A stretch of 64,000 bases of DNA, from the NCBI RefSeq assembly GCF_025998535.1, contig NZ_AP024233.1:1028217-1092216 (forward strand), given 5' to 3'. The first letter of the stretch is position 1. Each line of letters starts with the position of its first letter. Origin of the DNA: Desulfolithobacter dissulfuricans (GTDB taxonomy: Bacteria; Desulfobacterota; Desulfobulbia; Desulfobulbales; Desulfobulbaceae). The position numbers and the translations under genes are program-made. Below the pieces are notes generated by a model. The model did not search any database. It saw nothing but the letters and a program-made list of their open reading frames with translations, and was not told the DNA's origin. Below are positions 15,143 through 24,344 of this stretch, in pieces.

Positions 15143-17293
15143 ATGTCAGTTGTGAAGTGGCTACTATACGGTCTCGTCGGCGCCATTGTCCTGATGGTTC
15201 TTGCCATTATCGTTCTACCCCTGGTGATGGACAACGAAGCCTTGAAAAAACAGCTTGCCAGTCGGATCGAGCAGAAAACCGGGCACAGTTTCCAGATCGA
15301 AGGACCTCTCCAGTGGTCGGTCTTTCCCTGGATAGGCCTGGAGATCGGCCGGGTCACGGTGGGGAACGCGCCGGGCTTTGGCGACGAGCCCCTGGCCACA
15401 GTGGAAGAACTTGATGTGAAGGTGGCGCTCAAGCCTCTTTTTCTCAAACAGGTGGTGGCCGATACCGTTTTTCTACGGGGAGTACGCCTCAATCTGGTCC
15501 GAAACAGCGCTGGCCGGGGAAACTGGGAAATTTTCGTTTCGGATGAGAAGGAGCAGGGAAAGAAGGTTCAGAAAAAGAAAACTCCTGAAAAAAGCGGCGA
15601 GCCGGCAGGTGGTGGCCTGGTCCTGGAACTCAACGGCCTGGCCATGGAGGATGTCACCCTTCGCTTTGAGGATCAGCAGAAAGATTCCACCATTGAGATA
15701 CGTGATCTTGCCCTCGATATCGGCAAGCTGGTCCCGGATAGTCCTGTACCGGTTCAGCTCTGGTTCGGGCTGGCCAGCACCGAGCCGGACCTGAATCTCA
15801 AGGTGGGGTTGACCTCCAGCTTTTCAATGTCCCGGGACTGGCAACGTCTTGATCTCCTGGACCTGGGGGTGGATCTGAAGGTTTTTGGAGCCGGATTGCC
15901 GGACCAGGGGCTGCATTTTGAACTGACCGGTGACCTGGGGTTGGACCGGGCACAGGAGGAATTGAGAGTCTCCGAACTGTTCCTCTCCGGTCCGGGCACG
16001 GAGATCTCCACCAGCCTGAAGGTGACCGGGCTGGATGGGCAACCCCGGGTGAGCGGGAAGCTGGATCTGAAACAGGTCAATCCAAGAGAGCTTATGCAGC
16101 AGCTTGGCCTGGCCCTGAAGACCAGGGATCGCGAGGCCCTGACCAGGCTTTCAGGAACCGTGGCCGTCATCCAGGAGGGTGATACTCTGGCACTGAAGCC
16201 GGTTTCCCTGCAACTCGATGACACTGCCGTGGCAGGAGATATACGGGTGCTCTCGTTTGCCGGCCCTGTGGTCCGGGCCAGGATTACGATGGATGATATC
16301 GACCTGGACCGCTATCTTCCGCCTGGATCGGAAAAGGAAAAAATATCTCCGCCCGGATCTGCTTCAGACAGGGAGCCGACGATTGCCGCCACGAGTCAGG
16401 ACCAGGAGAAGGGAGAGCCCCCTTCTTTTGACGCCCTTCGCCGCCTTGACATGGAAGCGGAACTCCGGGTGGGAGGTCTCAAGGTGCGCAACCTGCGGCT
16501 GCAAAAGATTGTCGTGGATATGTCGGCCAGGGACGGCATGATCAGGCTGCAGCCTGTACAGGCTGAACTCTATGATGGACATTTTTCTGGAGACTTCCTG
16601 GTAGATCTGCGGCAGGATACCCCGAAATTTCAGGTCAGCAAGAATCTTGTCGGAATCAGCATCGGGTCGCTTCTTAAGGATCTTTCCGGCAAGGAGCAGC
16701 TGATCGGTACCGGTGACGTCCATGTCGATGTGGCCACAGAGGGTCTGGCCGAGTCCATGATGACCAGGCATATGAACGGAACCATGTCGTTTGTCCTCAA
16801 AGACGGGTCCTACAAAGGGTTCAACCTGGCCCAGGCCATCCGTCGGGCCCAGGCCGCGCTTGCCGGCCAGGAGGTGGCGGCTGACCAGGCCCAGAAGACC
16901 GACTTCACCGAACTGCGGGGCAGCGCGGTTATCCGTCAGGGCGTGGTTGAGAACAGGGATCTCTACATGGCCTCACCGGTCCTCCGGGTCACTGGCAAGG
17001 GGAAGATAGATCTGGTGCGGAAAATGCTCGACTACCAGGTCACGGCCAAGGTGGTTGGCTCCCTGGCCGGCCAGGGCGGCAAGAGTGGGGACGAACTCAG
17101 AGGTCTTGCTGTACCGGTGCGGATAAAGGGGCCGCTGGACAAACCATCGTACGGGGTGGATATGGAGGCAGCCCTGAAGGCCGGTGCTGAGCAGCAACTG
17201 GAGAAAAAGAAACAGGAGCTCCTGGACAAGGCAACCGAGAAGATACAGGACCGGATGGGTGGCCAGCTGCTGAAGGGGCTCCTGGGGCAGTAG
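15143..17293 (+). CDS. AsmA family protein
   Basis: A 716-residue envelope protein of the AsmA/YhdP type, members of which are thought to form long bridge-like structures for lipid transport between membranes or to affect outer-membrane assembly. It has one N-terminal membrane helix (WLLYGLVGAIVLMVLAIIVL), the AsmA N-terminal motif (QIEGPLQWSVFPWIGLEIGR then VTVGNAPGFGDEPLATVEEL) and the C-terminal domain (LKDGSYKGFNLAQAIRRAQA). The start was placed at 15143 because of a strong AGGAGG six to eight bases upstream, 61 codons inside the longest open frame. It is the only plus-strand gene in the flagellar locus and ends 15 bp from the fliP stop, convergent. Confidence 0.88.
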   Translation: MSVVKWLLYGLVGAIVLMVLAIIVLPLVMDNEALKKQLASRIEQKTGHSFQIEGPLQWSVFPWIGLEIGRVTVGNAPGFGDEPLATVEELDVKVALKPLFLKQVVADTVFLRGVRLNLVRNSAGRGNWEIFVSDEKEQGKKVQKKKTPEKSGEPAGGGLVLELNGLAMEDVTLRFEDQQKDSTIEIRDLALDIGKLVPDSPVPVQLWFGLASTEPDLNLKVGLTSSFSMSRDWQRLDLLDLGVDLKVFGAGLPDQGLHFELTGDLGLDRAQEELRVSELFLSGPGTEISTSLKVTGLDGQPRVSGKLDLKQVNPRELMQQLGLALKTRDREALTRLSGTVAVIQEGDTLALKPVSLQLDDTAVAGDIRVLSFAGPVVRARITMDDIDLDRYLPPGSEKEKISPPGSASDREPTIAATSQDQEKGEPPSFDALRRLDMEAELRVGGLKVRNLRLQKIVVDMSARDGMIRLQPVQAELYDGHFSGDFLVDLRQDTPKFQVSKNLVGISIGSLLKDLSGKEQLIGTGDVHVDVATEGLAESMMTRHMNGTMSFVLKDGSYKGFNLAQAIRRAQAALAGQEVAADQAQKTDFTELRGSAVIRQGVVENRDLYMASPVLRVTGKGKIDLVRKMLDYQVTAKVVGSLAGQGGKSGDELRGLAVPVRIKGPLDKPSYGVDMEAALKAGAEQQLEKKKQELLDKATEKIQDRMGGQLLKGLLGQ

Positions 17294-17307
17294 GCCGGCC
17301 GGCCCGC

Positions 17308-18051
17308 TTAACCGAAGCTCTGCATGAGCGAGCCCACCACCAGGGCCCAGCCGTCCACGAGGACAAAGAGCAGCAGTTTGAAGGGCAGGGAGATAATGAT
17401 CGGCGGCAGCATCATCATGCCCATGGACATCAGGACCGAGGCAACGATCATGTCGATGACCAGAAACGGTACATAGATCATGAATCCCATCTGGAAGGCC
17501 AGCTTGAGTTCGGACAGCATGAAGGCCGGGATCAGGATCATGGTGGAGAGCTCGTTTCTGTCCGCCGGTTGTTCCTTCTTCGTGATGTCGATAAGCAGCT
17601 GCAGTTCCTCTTCCTGAACCTGGGAGAACATGAAGTCCCGCATGGCCTCCACGGTCAGGTTCAGGGCCTGTTCCTGGGGGATTTTTTCCTGGAGATAGGG
17701 TTGCAGAGCCTGGTCGTTGATGCGGCTGATCACCGGCGACATGATAAATAAGGTCAGGAACAGGGCCAGGCCGATGATGATCTGGTTGGGCGGCATGTTC
17801 TGGGTACCCATGGCCTGGCGGACAAAGCCAAGGACGATGACAATGCGGGTAAAGGCCGTGGTCATCAGGAGGATGGCTGGAGCAATGGAGAGTACCGTGA
17901 GAACAAAGAGAACCTGGAGGGCGGTGGAGACCTCCTGCGGTCCGGTGGCTTCCTTGAGCCCCAGAGAAATGGTGGGCAGGCTGAGCGCCAGGGCCGATGC
18001 CGGGATCCCGAGTGCCAGGATGATGAGAAAGGGCAGAAGTCGTCGTTTCAC
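17308..18051 (-). CDS. fliP: Flagellar export apparatus protein FliP
   Basis: FliP is the main channel subunit of the export gate. The 247-residue protein has a cleavable signal peptide, FVLTVLSIAPAILLMTTAFT, RIVIVLGFVRQAMGTQNMPP, the FMLSELKLAFQMGFMIYVPF segment and the terminal MGMMMLPPIIISLPFKLLLF, all hallmarks of FliP. It overlaps fliO by 4 bp. Unlike most clusters it is not followed by fliQ: about 5 kb of glycosylation and AsmA genes lies between. Confidence 0.97.
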   Translation of the reverse strand: MKRRLLPFLIILALGIPASALALSLPTISLGLKEATGPQEVSTALQVLFVLTVLSIAPAILLMTTAFTRIVIVLGFVRQAMGTQNMPPNQIIIGLALFLTLFIMSPVISRINDQALQPYLQEKIPQEQALNLTVEAMRDFMFSQVQEEELQLLIDITKKEQPADRNELSTMILIPAFMLSELKLAFQMGFMIYVPFLVIDMIVASVLMSMGMMMLPPIIISLPFKLLLFVLVDGWALVVGSLMQSFG

Positions 18052-18410
18052 GGCTGGCTGTCCATAATTTTGTCGAAATCCGTCTGGTTCTGTCGTCCCA
18101 GGTCGGCAAGAAGCTCGATCCGGCCACCGCCGATGCCGAGCAGCAGTTCCCGTCCCCGCACTTCCACCAGGGCCAGGCTGGTCTTAGGTTGCAGGTGTTT
18201 GATCTCCTTGACCCTGATGGTTCCCTGGCTGGTCGTGCCAAAGCCCATCCTTTTCCGGGCAATGGCGTAGATGACCAGGATAAGACCGATAACTACGAGC
18301 AGGGCCCAGGTCATCTGCAGGGCGGCCGAACCCATGGATCTGGCCTGGGCGGCCAGCAGTGTCGAGGGGGTCACCAGCAGGGTTGTCAGGGACAGGAGGA
18401 GGCAGCGCAT
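18048..18410 (-). CDS. fliO: Flagellar export apparatus protein FliO
   Basis: FliO helps assemble the FliP ring. The 120-residue protein has a signal peptide, a single membrane helix (MTWALLVVIGLILVIYAIAR) and a small cytoplasmic domain with KEIKHLQPKTSLALVEVRGR and LLGIGGGRIELLADLG, the usual FliO pattern. Sequence conservation in this family is low; position between fliN and fliP supports the call. Confidence 0.88.
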   Translation of the reverse strand: MRCLLLSLTTLLVTPSTLLAAQARSMGSAALQMTWALLVVIGLILVIYAIARKRMGFGTTSQGTIRVKEIKHLQPKTSLALVEVRGRELLLGIGGGRIELLADLGRQNQTDFDKIMDSQP

Positions 18411-18413
18411 GGC

Positions 18414-18803
18414 CTATCCGAGTTTCTCGATCCGGTCCGACTGGCTGACCACTTCGGTCAGTTTTATGCCGAACTTGTCGCCCACCTTGACCGCCTCGCC
18501 CCTGGCGATGAGACGGGAATTGACATAGAGGTCCAGGGGCTCGCCGGCCAGTTTGTCCAGTTCCACCACGTAGCCCTCACCCATCTGCAGAAGATCCTTG
18601 ATCAGGATTCTGGCCCGTCCCACCTCCACGGAAACCTGGAGCGGAACATCGAAGAGAAATTCAAGATCTCGGGGCAGATCCGCCTGCTCGCCAGGGACCT
18701 GGCCGGCGGCCTCTGCAGCAGTCTCTTCAAGGAGTTCTGCCGTTTCTTCGGGATTCAAGGTCTTGCCTGTGTCGTCTGGTTCCATATGATCAGTTGTTTC
18801 CAT
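18414..18803 (-). CDS. fliN: Flagellar switch protein FliN
   Basis: FliN is a C-ring switch subunit. The 129-residue product has an acidic N-terminal extension and the C-terminal SpoA domain: LEFLFDVPLQVSVEVGRARI, LLQMGEGYVVELDKLAGEPL, DLYVNSRLIARGEAV and VGDKFGIKLTEVV. It overlaps fliM by 14 bp, suggesting coupled translation of two C-ring partners. Confidence 0.96.
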   Translation of the reverse strand: METTDHMEPDDTGKTLNPEETAELLEETAAEAAGQVPGEQADLPRDLEFLFDVPLQVSVEVGRARILIKDLLQMGEGYVVELDKLAGEPLDLYVNSRLIARGEAVKVGDKFGIKLTEVVSQSDRIEKLG

Positions 18804-19809
18804 GGAATTCTCCTAATCGGTTACTGTAGAGCCCTGTGATATGAAAGGCCTTTTTACCGTTCCGCTCTCCGGGGATGGCGAAAAATTTTGCCTTGTCTTC
18901 CACCAGGATGGTCAGAGGTATGTCCGGATCATAGCCAAGATCAATGATATCCCCCTCCTGAAGCTGAAGGATCTGGCGGATGGTCATGTTCAGCCGTCCG
19001 GAGCGGGCGATGACCGTCGAGCTCATCTCCTTGACCTCATCTTCAAAGACATTGGCCCAGGTGGAGACCGAATGGGTGACCGTGACGATCTCCTTTATCT
19101 TCTCGCGGATGGGTTCCAGGGTCAGGTAAGGGATGATAAGCCGCATTTCGCCCTTCTGCTTCCCTACCTTGAGCTGGAAACGGGTGACCAGGACCTCGGT
19201 TTCCGAGTCCACGATGTTGACCAGCCGGAAGTTGTTCTCCACCTTGATTATCTGCGGCTCGATGACCACTACCTGCCTGAAGGCCCGCTGCAGGTCCGAG
19301 CCGATACTGGCCATGATGCTTTTAAGGACATTGATCTCGATGGTTGTCAGGTTACGGTTGAGAGCAATGGAGTCCACGCTGCTGGAGGAACCGAGCATGA
19401 TTTCAAGCAGGGTAAAGGAGAGCATGGTGTCGAAGTGGAACAGGCACCCGTACTTGAGCGGATCAATTGAGTAGATACCGATGGCGCCCTGATCCTTCAG
19501 TTCCAGCAGACTGTCCTGGAAGGTGGAACTGGTGATTTCCAGTCGGTTGATCGTGAAGGTCCGCTGCAGCTGGTTGGTCAGGGCGATGCTGAAGTTCTTG
19601 GCAAAGACATCCAGGAGGATGTCCAGGTTGGGGATCCGCAGCTCATCCTTCTCGTCCCGGACATAGATCTGGAGCAGATCCAGTTCCCTGGCCGGTTTGG
19701 GCACCGGGGTATAGCGGCCCTCTCCGTCGATGGAGTCCGGTGAGATCCGCCCCTCCCTGACCGCGGCCAGCAGATCGGCGATTTCCTCTTTGCTTAGAAT
19801 CGGTTCCAC
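18790..19809 (-). CDS. fliM: Flagellar motor switch protein FliM
   Basis: FliM is the CheY-binding C-ring protein. The 339 residues start with LSKEEIADLLAAVREGRIS, equivalent to the LSQDEIDALL CheY-P binding peptide, followed by the CheC-like middle domain (HFDTMLSFTLLEIMLGSSSS) and the C-terminal SpoA domain (LNMTIRQILQLQEGDIIDLG). The presence of the CheY-binding peptide fits with the cheY and cheX genes at 37.8-39.5 kb. Confidence 0.96.
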   Translation of the reverse strand: MEPILSKEEIADLLAAVREGRISPDSIDGEGRYTPVPKPARELDLLQIYVRDEKDELRIPNLDILLDVFAKNFSIALTNQLQRTFTINRLEITSSTFQDSLLELKDQGAIGIYSIDPLKYGCLFHFDTMLSFTLLEIMLGSSSSVDSIALNRNLTTIEINVLKSIMASIGSDLQRAFRQVVVIEPQIIKVENNFRLVNIVDSETEVLVTRFQLKVGKQKGEMRLIIPYLTLEPIREKIKEIVTVTHSVSTWANVFEDEVKEMSSTVIARSGRLNMTIRQILQLQEGDIIDLGYDPDIPLTILVEDKAKFFAIPGERNGKKAFHITGLYSNRLGEFHGNN

Positions 19810-19812
19810 GGG

Positions 19813-20331
19813 CTATTGCACCACAAAATCGGTGAGATATATGTTTTTCACCTTGCCTGATTTAAGAAAGGAGTTGATCTTGCTCTTGAGTTCGGCCTTG
19901 AGCTGCTTTTTGCCCTGCAGATCCTGCAATTCCTCAAAGGTCTTGTTGCTGATCAACAGGATGATCGCATCCCTGATCTGGGGGAGCCGCTTGTTGGCCT
20001 CTTCCAGGGCCACTTCGTTGTTGAGTTCCAGGGTCAGGGCCGCCTTGACATAATGGGTTCCCTCTTCGCTGATGATGTTGACGATAAACTCCTTGATGTC
20101 AAGCATCGGGCCGATATCGGCCTCCTCGGTAGCTGCCGGCACGGCAAGTTCCACCTTCTGCTCCGGAGTTTTCTCTTCCGGCGGTGGTTTTTTGAGGACA
20201 AGAAAGTAGAAAGCCGCCCCCCCGCCGAGCAGCAGGACAACCAGGGCGGCGGCGATGATAATGATCAGCTTTTTTTTGGAGCCGGATTCTTCCTGACCTT
20301 CAGAATTTTCTTTTTTTTCTTTATCTGCCAT
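19813..20331 (-). CDS. fliL: Flagellar basal body protein FliL
   Basis: FliL is a stator-associated membrane protein. The 172-residue product has a charged N-terminus rich in Lys/Glu, one membrane helix (LIIIIAAALVVLLLGGGAAF), a proline-rich linker and the periplasmic FliL domain (LDIKEFIVNIISEEGTHYVK, AALTLELNNE, then RDAIILLISNKTFEELQDLQ). It sits between motB and fliM. Confidence 0.93.
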   Translation of the reverse strand: MADKEKKENSEGQEESGSKKKLIIIIAAALVVLLLGGGAAFYFLVLKKPPPEEKTPEQKVELAVPAATEEADIGPMLDIKEFIVNIISEEGTHYVKAALTLELNNEVALEEANKRLPQIRDAIILLISNKTFEELQDLQGKKQLKAELKSKINSFLKSGKVKNIYLTDFVVQ

Positions 20332-20358
20332 GGATGGTCTCCATCAACCAGTCTTAAG

Positions 20359-21102
20359 TTACAGGGGAATCGGTGGTGCTGCCTTGGCATTGGCGGACAT
20401 GATGTCAGGATGGAGGACAAAGTCCACACGCCGGTTTTTCTCCTTGTTTTCCGGGGAGTCGTTGGGGGCGATCGGTCGGGTATCCCCATAGCCGACCGCC
20501 GACATGCGATCCAGGGAAAAGAGTTTTCCGCGGTTGTAAAAACGCATGACCGAGATGGCCCGGGCCACGGAGAGATCCCAGTTGGTGATTTTTTTGCCGG
20601 CAATGGGCGTATTGTCCGTGTGGCCCTCGATGCGCATGGTCATGGGCAGAGGTCGGACAATGTCGGCTATCTTGCGGAGCAGGGGATAGGAAGCCGGATT
20701 CAGGGTAGCCTTGCCCGGTTCGAACAGGACCGCGTCATTGATGCGCAGAACGATGGTGTTATCGTCCCGTTTGATGACCTCGACCTTGTCGCTGATCTTG
20801 GTCATCTCGATGTCGGTTTTGATCCGTTTGTAATACTTGGCCGCCGACGGCTGGGGTATGGGGGCGAACTTCGATTTGGGGGCCGAGGGCATCACCGGTA
20901 CGGTGTAGCGGCTGGTGGTGGAAAAGGAGTGAAACCCGAACGCCTGTTCCAGCGACTGCTTGGCCTCGTCGAACTTGACCTTGTCCATGGTGGCCATTGA
21001 GAGGAGAAGGACGAAGAAGGTAAGCAGCAGGGTTACCAGGTCACTGAAGGTGACCATCCACAAGGGGGCGCCCGCAGGACATTCTTCCTGTTTCTTAGCC
21101 AT
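20359..21102 (-). CDS. motB: Flagellar stator protein MotB
   Basis: MotB anchors the stator to peptidoglycan and carries the ion-binding Asp. The 247-residue product has one N-terminal membrane helix with the critical Asp21 (VTFSDLVTLLLTFFVLLLS), a plug-type linker, and the C-terminal OmpA-like domain with EGHTDNTPIAGKKITNWDLS and an AVGYGDTRPIAPNDSPENK motif. It follows motA by 11 bp. Ion type (H+ or Na+) cannot be fixed from sequence alone. Confidence 0.94.
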   Translation of the reverse strand: MAKKQEECPAGAPLWMVTFSDLVTLLLTFFVLLLSMATMDKVKFDEAKQSLEQAFGFHSFSTTSRYTVPVMPSAPKSKFAPIPQPSAAKYYKRIKTDIEMTKISDKVEVIKRDDNTIVLRINDAVLFEPGKATLNPASYPLLRKIADIVRPLPMTMRIEGHTDNTPIAGKKITNWDLSVARAISVMRFYNRGKLFSLDRMSAVGYGDTRPIAPNDSPENKEKNRRVDFVLHPDIMSANAKAAPPIPL

Positions 21103-21113
21103 GATCTACCGCC

Positions 21114-21878
21114 TCAGTTAAAGGAGGATTCCCGTTCGCTGGGGGCAACGAATGCGTGCAGTTTCTGCTCCATGATCCGCGGGTTTTCTCCGGAGAGGAT
21201 GGAGCCCATGCCTTCAACGATGATGGTCTTCTGCAGTAATTCGGACTTGGACCGGGTTTTGAGCTTGCCGGCCATGGGGTTGCAGAGAATGTTGGCGATA
21301 ACTGCGCCGTAGAAGGTGGTCAGGAGGGCGACCGCCATGGCAGGACCGATGGAGGATGGATCGCTCATGTTCTGGAGCATCTGTACCAGGCCGATCAGGG
21401 TACCGACCATGCCCATGGCCGGGGAGATGGTTCCCAGGGAGAGAAAGATTTCCGCGCCCTTGCTGTGCCGATCCTGAATGTATTCGATCTCGGTGTTGAG
21501 CATGGTCTTGAGGTCTTCGGGCTCCTGGCCATCCACCGCCATCTGCAGGGCCTTGACCAGAAACTGGTCATCCACGGAATCGATAAGGGCCTGGAGGGAA
21601 AGTATGCCTTCTTTGCGGGCCTTGTTGGCAAATTCGATGAGCTGGGTGATCAGGTCGTTGGTGCTCGTTTCCTGGTAGAGGAATGTCTTCTTGGCAACTT
21701 TGACCGCACCCAGGATGTCGGCCAGTGGATAGTTGATCAGGGCAACCCCGATAGTACCGCCAAAGACGATGAGCATGGAGGGCACGTCGATGAACATGCC
21801 AAGCCCGCCACCCTGGAGGATGGCCATCAGCATGAGGCCAAAGGCGGCAACGATTCCTATTATAGTCGCTATGTCCAC
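21114..21878 (-). CDS. motA: Flagellar stator protein MotA (PomA-type)
   Basis: MotA forms the ion channel with MotB. The 254-residue protein has four hydrophobic segments, the N-terminal TIIGIVAAFGLMLMAILQGG followed by GLGMFIDVPSMLIVFGGTIG, and the MotA/ExbB signature LGTISPAMGMVGTLIGLVQM then AMAVALLTTFYGAVIANILC. The short form with this N-terminus is the PomA-like type. A near-consensus sigma-54 promoter lies about 115 bp upstream. Confidence 0.94.
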   Translation of the reverse strand: MDIATIIGIVAAFGLMLMAILQGGGLGMFIDVPSMLIVFGGTIGVALINYPLADILGAVKVAKKTFLYQETSTNDLITQLIEFANKARKEGILSLQALIDSVDDQFLVKALQMAVDGQEPEDLKTMLNTEIEYIQDRHSKGAEIFLSLGTISPAMGMVGTLIGLVQMLQNMSDPSSIGPAMAVALLTTFYGAVIANILCNPMAGKLKTRSKSELLQKTIIVEGMGSILSGENPRIMEQKLHAFVAPSERESSFN

Positions 21879-21991
21879 GTTGTCATCCTTTTGACAGGAA
21901 GGAAAAGTCGTTCAAGGCCTCTGGTCTTCAGGGAACAGGCCAAGAATATCAATACGGTGATTGTATCTGAATCGGATATCGATGACAAGGA

Positions 21992-22007
21992 TGCAAGTAA
22001 AATGCCA
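21992..22007 (-). promoter_or_regulatory. Sigma-54 promoter for motA-motB-fliL-fliP unit
   Basis: On the minus strand the site reads TGGCATTTTACTTGCA. It has TGGCA at -24, the invariant GG-N10-GC spacing and TTGCA at -12, close to the consensus TGGCAC-N5-TTGCA. It lies 114 bp before motA and downstream of the flgE terminator. Confidence 0.75.
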
Positions 22008-22203
22008 GCATATTTTCCTCTCCCGCTAGTCTGGGTTCGGTGAAACTGGAGAGTGGTGCCGGGAATCCGGACCGGAGGACCGGGAGACCCGGGCTCCGCC
22101 TGCCGGTCGGGCAGGCGACCAGGGATGTTGGCAATCATCATGGAGGGTTTTGACGCGTTCTGGAGCATCCTCCGGGACCGGGCAGTGTCCCGCGGCAACG
22201 AAA

Positions 22204-22238
22204 AAAGCCATCCAGCGCTTTTGGCTCTGGATGGCTTT
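22204..22238 (-). terminator. Rho-independent terminator after flgE
   Basis: A 12-bp perfect stem (AAAGCCATCCAG / CTGGATGGCTTT) with an 11-base loop, followed on the minus strand by a T run. It lies about 26 bp beyond the flgE stop and would end the long TPR-flgB to flgE transcript. Confidence 0.9.
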
Positions 22239-22263
22239 CGGGTCATTTTTTTGACACTACAGG

Positions 22264-23543
22264 TTACCGTTTGAGATTGACCAGCTCGCCAAGCAGCTCG
22301 TCTACAGTGGAGATGATTTTTGAGTTGGCCTGAAAGCCGCGCTGGATGGTGATCATCTTGACAAATTCCTGCCCCATGTCCACGTTGGACTGCTCCAGGG
22401 AGTTGGTGAAGATATTGCCAAGCTCGGGACCGGGCAAGCCTACCCTGGGGGTGCCCGAATCTGTATTGGCGACATAGAGGTTGGCCCCGGCCAGTTCCAG
22501 TCCATTGGGATTTTTGAACTTTCCCAGCACCAGCTGGGCGACATTGACCTGCTTGCCGTTGGAATAGCTGGCGACGATGATTCCCTCGCCGTTAATGGCC
22601 ACATTGGTCAGGTTGCCGGTTGCGTAGCCGTCCTGTTCCTGACCGATAACCACGGATTCGGAGTCATACTGAGTGCAGTCGAACACGATGTCGATGGTCT
22701 GGCTGGGGTTCGAACCGTTGCCGAAGTCCAGGGCCGCGGTGGTGACGGCAAAGGTATCGTTGGTCCCGTCTCCGTTCCGGTCGTAGGTCAGGTAGGTGGC
22801 GTCGAGATTGCCGTTCTCGTCAAAGGCAAAGGTTCCCAGGTCCTCGGAATAACCTGCATCCGGTATTTCCGCATAAGCGTGCCAGGTATTTGTGGAGGGG
22901 TCATCCACCCGCCAGTAGACGGTTAGCAGGTGGGTCTCGCCCAGGGAATCATAGACCTGACCCGTGCTTGTGTAATTATAGGAGGTGGTATCGGCCGGGT
23001 CGAATGTGGTGGACGGTGTCTGCGAGGCGGCGTCCAGGTTGGTGTTGTAAACCATGTAAGTGGTGGGATTGGCCTCCACCAGACCCGAGTTGATGACCTG
23101 GATATCGGTCGGGTCACCGGGGACGAGTTCGTTGTTTTCGTCGAATTGCCGACCCTGGACCCGGAACCCTTCCGGATTCACCAGGTAACCGTCGGCGTCG
23201 AAGCGAAAAGCACCGGCCCGGGAGTAATAGATCGTATCTTCGGCCGGGTTTCTGAGCAGGAAAAACCCTTCCCCCTCGATGGCGACGTCCGTGTCCGATG
23301 AGGTGGCCTCAAAGGTTCCCTGGCTGAAGATGTTGTCCACACTGGAAACGCCGACCCCCGGCCAACCTGGGAAAAACCGCCGGAACCGGCGATGGTGCTG
23401 GAAAGCAGGTCGGAGAAGACAGTTCGGGAGCCTTTGAAGCCGATGGTGTTTGTGTTGGCGAGGTTGTTGCCGATCACACTCATGGCCTGGGAGTTGGTGT
23501 TGAGCCCGCTTATCCCGCTGTACATAGCACTCTGAATGCCCAT
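22264..23543 (-). pseudogene. flgE: Flagellar hook protein FlgE, split by a one-base frameshift
   Basis: FlgE is the hook subunit. The N-terminal part from ATG 23543 (strong AGGAGGT ribosome site) has the hook signature MGIQSAMYSGISGLNTNSQA and NNLANTNTIGFKGSRTVFSD. After about 60 codons the frame breaks; the rest, from DNIFSQGTFEATSSDTDVAI to the C-terminal EFVKMITIQRGFQANSKIIS, is intact in another frame. Adding one G to the five-base run at 23355-23359 restores ...SQVGRGVGVSSVDNIFSQG... and one 426-residue protein. Without it no functional hook would be made, although all other flagellar genes look intact, so a sequence error is likely. True decay or slippage-based phase variation is the alternative. 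Confidence 0.88.
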
Positions 23544-23646
23544 TATTACCTCCTGCTGGTTATTTCGTACATAAAATGAGTCATTGAAAAAAAACAAAAC
23601 AGGCATCCTTGCCAGGTACTGTCCTTGTCCGTCACTGATTCAGGGT

Positions 23647-24326
23647 TTATTGTTCGGGTTCGTAGACCCCGTGGATCGATGAGAGATTGAATTCGCCCAC
23701 GGTGGTGATCAGCGTGGCCTCATCGTTGACCAGATCAACCCCGGTCACTTCGGTGCGAACCAGGGGGTATACCCCCACGGTTTCGTCTTCGCCGGCGGCC
23801 CGGGCCTGGAGCACTATCTGGTAACTTCCCCGGGCAGCCGCTCTCCATTTTCATCCAGGCCATCCCAGGTTATGAAGTGATTTCCCGATGAAAGTTCGAC
23901 TGGCTGGATGGTTTTCACCGTTGCCCCTCCACTGTTGAGGATCGACAGGGTGATATCGGATGCCTGACCGTCAACCATATAACCTATCTCCACTTCACCC
24001 GTCGATGGCAGGTAGAAATCACCGCTTTCAACCATGGCCTCTTTACCGATGAGTGACAGGGCCGCCAGACGGTCCGAATTTTTCTGGGCATCGAGAAGCT
24101 CTTCCATGGTGTCGTTGAGGTTCATGGATTGCTCCAGCTGGCTGTACTGAGCCAGCTGCGCGGTCCACTCGGTGGAGTCGGTGGGATTGAGCGGGTCCTG
24201 GTTCTGGAGCTGGGCCACCAGCAGGGTCAGGAACTCATCCTTGCCGAGGGTGTCGTTGCTTTCCGTGGTGCTGGGGAGTTGGGACGAGCCTACCGGTCCC
24301 TGGTATATACCGGAAACATAGGTCAT
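23647..24326 (-). pseudogene. flgD: Flagellar hook cap protein FlgD, split by a one-base frameshift
   Basis: FlgD is the scaffold for hook assembly. From ATG 24326 the frame encodes the conserved N-terminus (LGKDEFLTLLVAQLQNQDPL, then NPTDSTEWTAQLAQYSQLEQ) and the FlgD middle domain up to DGLDENGERLPG, where a stop appears at 23814. Adding one G to the four-base run at 23828-23831 continues the frame as GGSYQIVLQARAAG...EFNLSSIHGVYEPEQ to a stop at 23647, the normal FlgD C-terminal pattern, giving 226 residues. As with flgE, sequence error is the simplest reading. It lies 18 bp after fliK. Confidence 0.87.
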
Positions 24327-24344
24327 GATCTTTTTCCTCCTGAA

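Larger units (their letters stand above)
21879..22263. other. Intergenic region between flgE and motA
   Basis: The longest gap within the minus-strand flagellar run (385 bp). It holds a terminator for flgE (22204-22238) and a sigma-54 promoter for motA (21992-22007), showing that motA-motB-fliL-fliM-fliN-fliO-fliP is a separate transcription unit. No gene was recognised. Confidence 0.75.
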
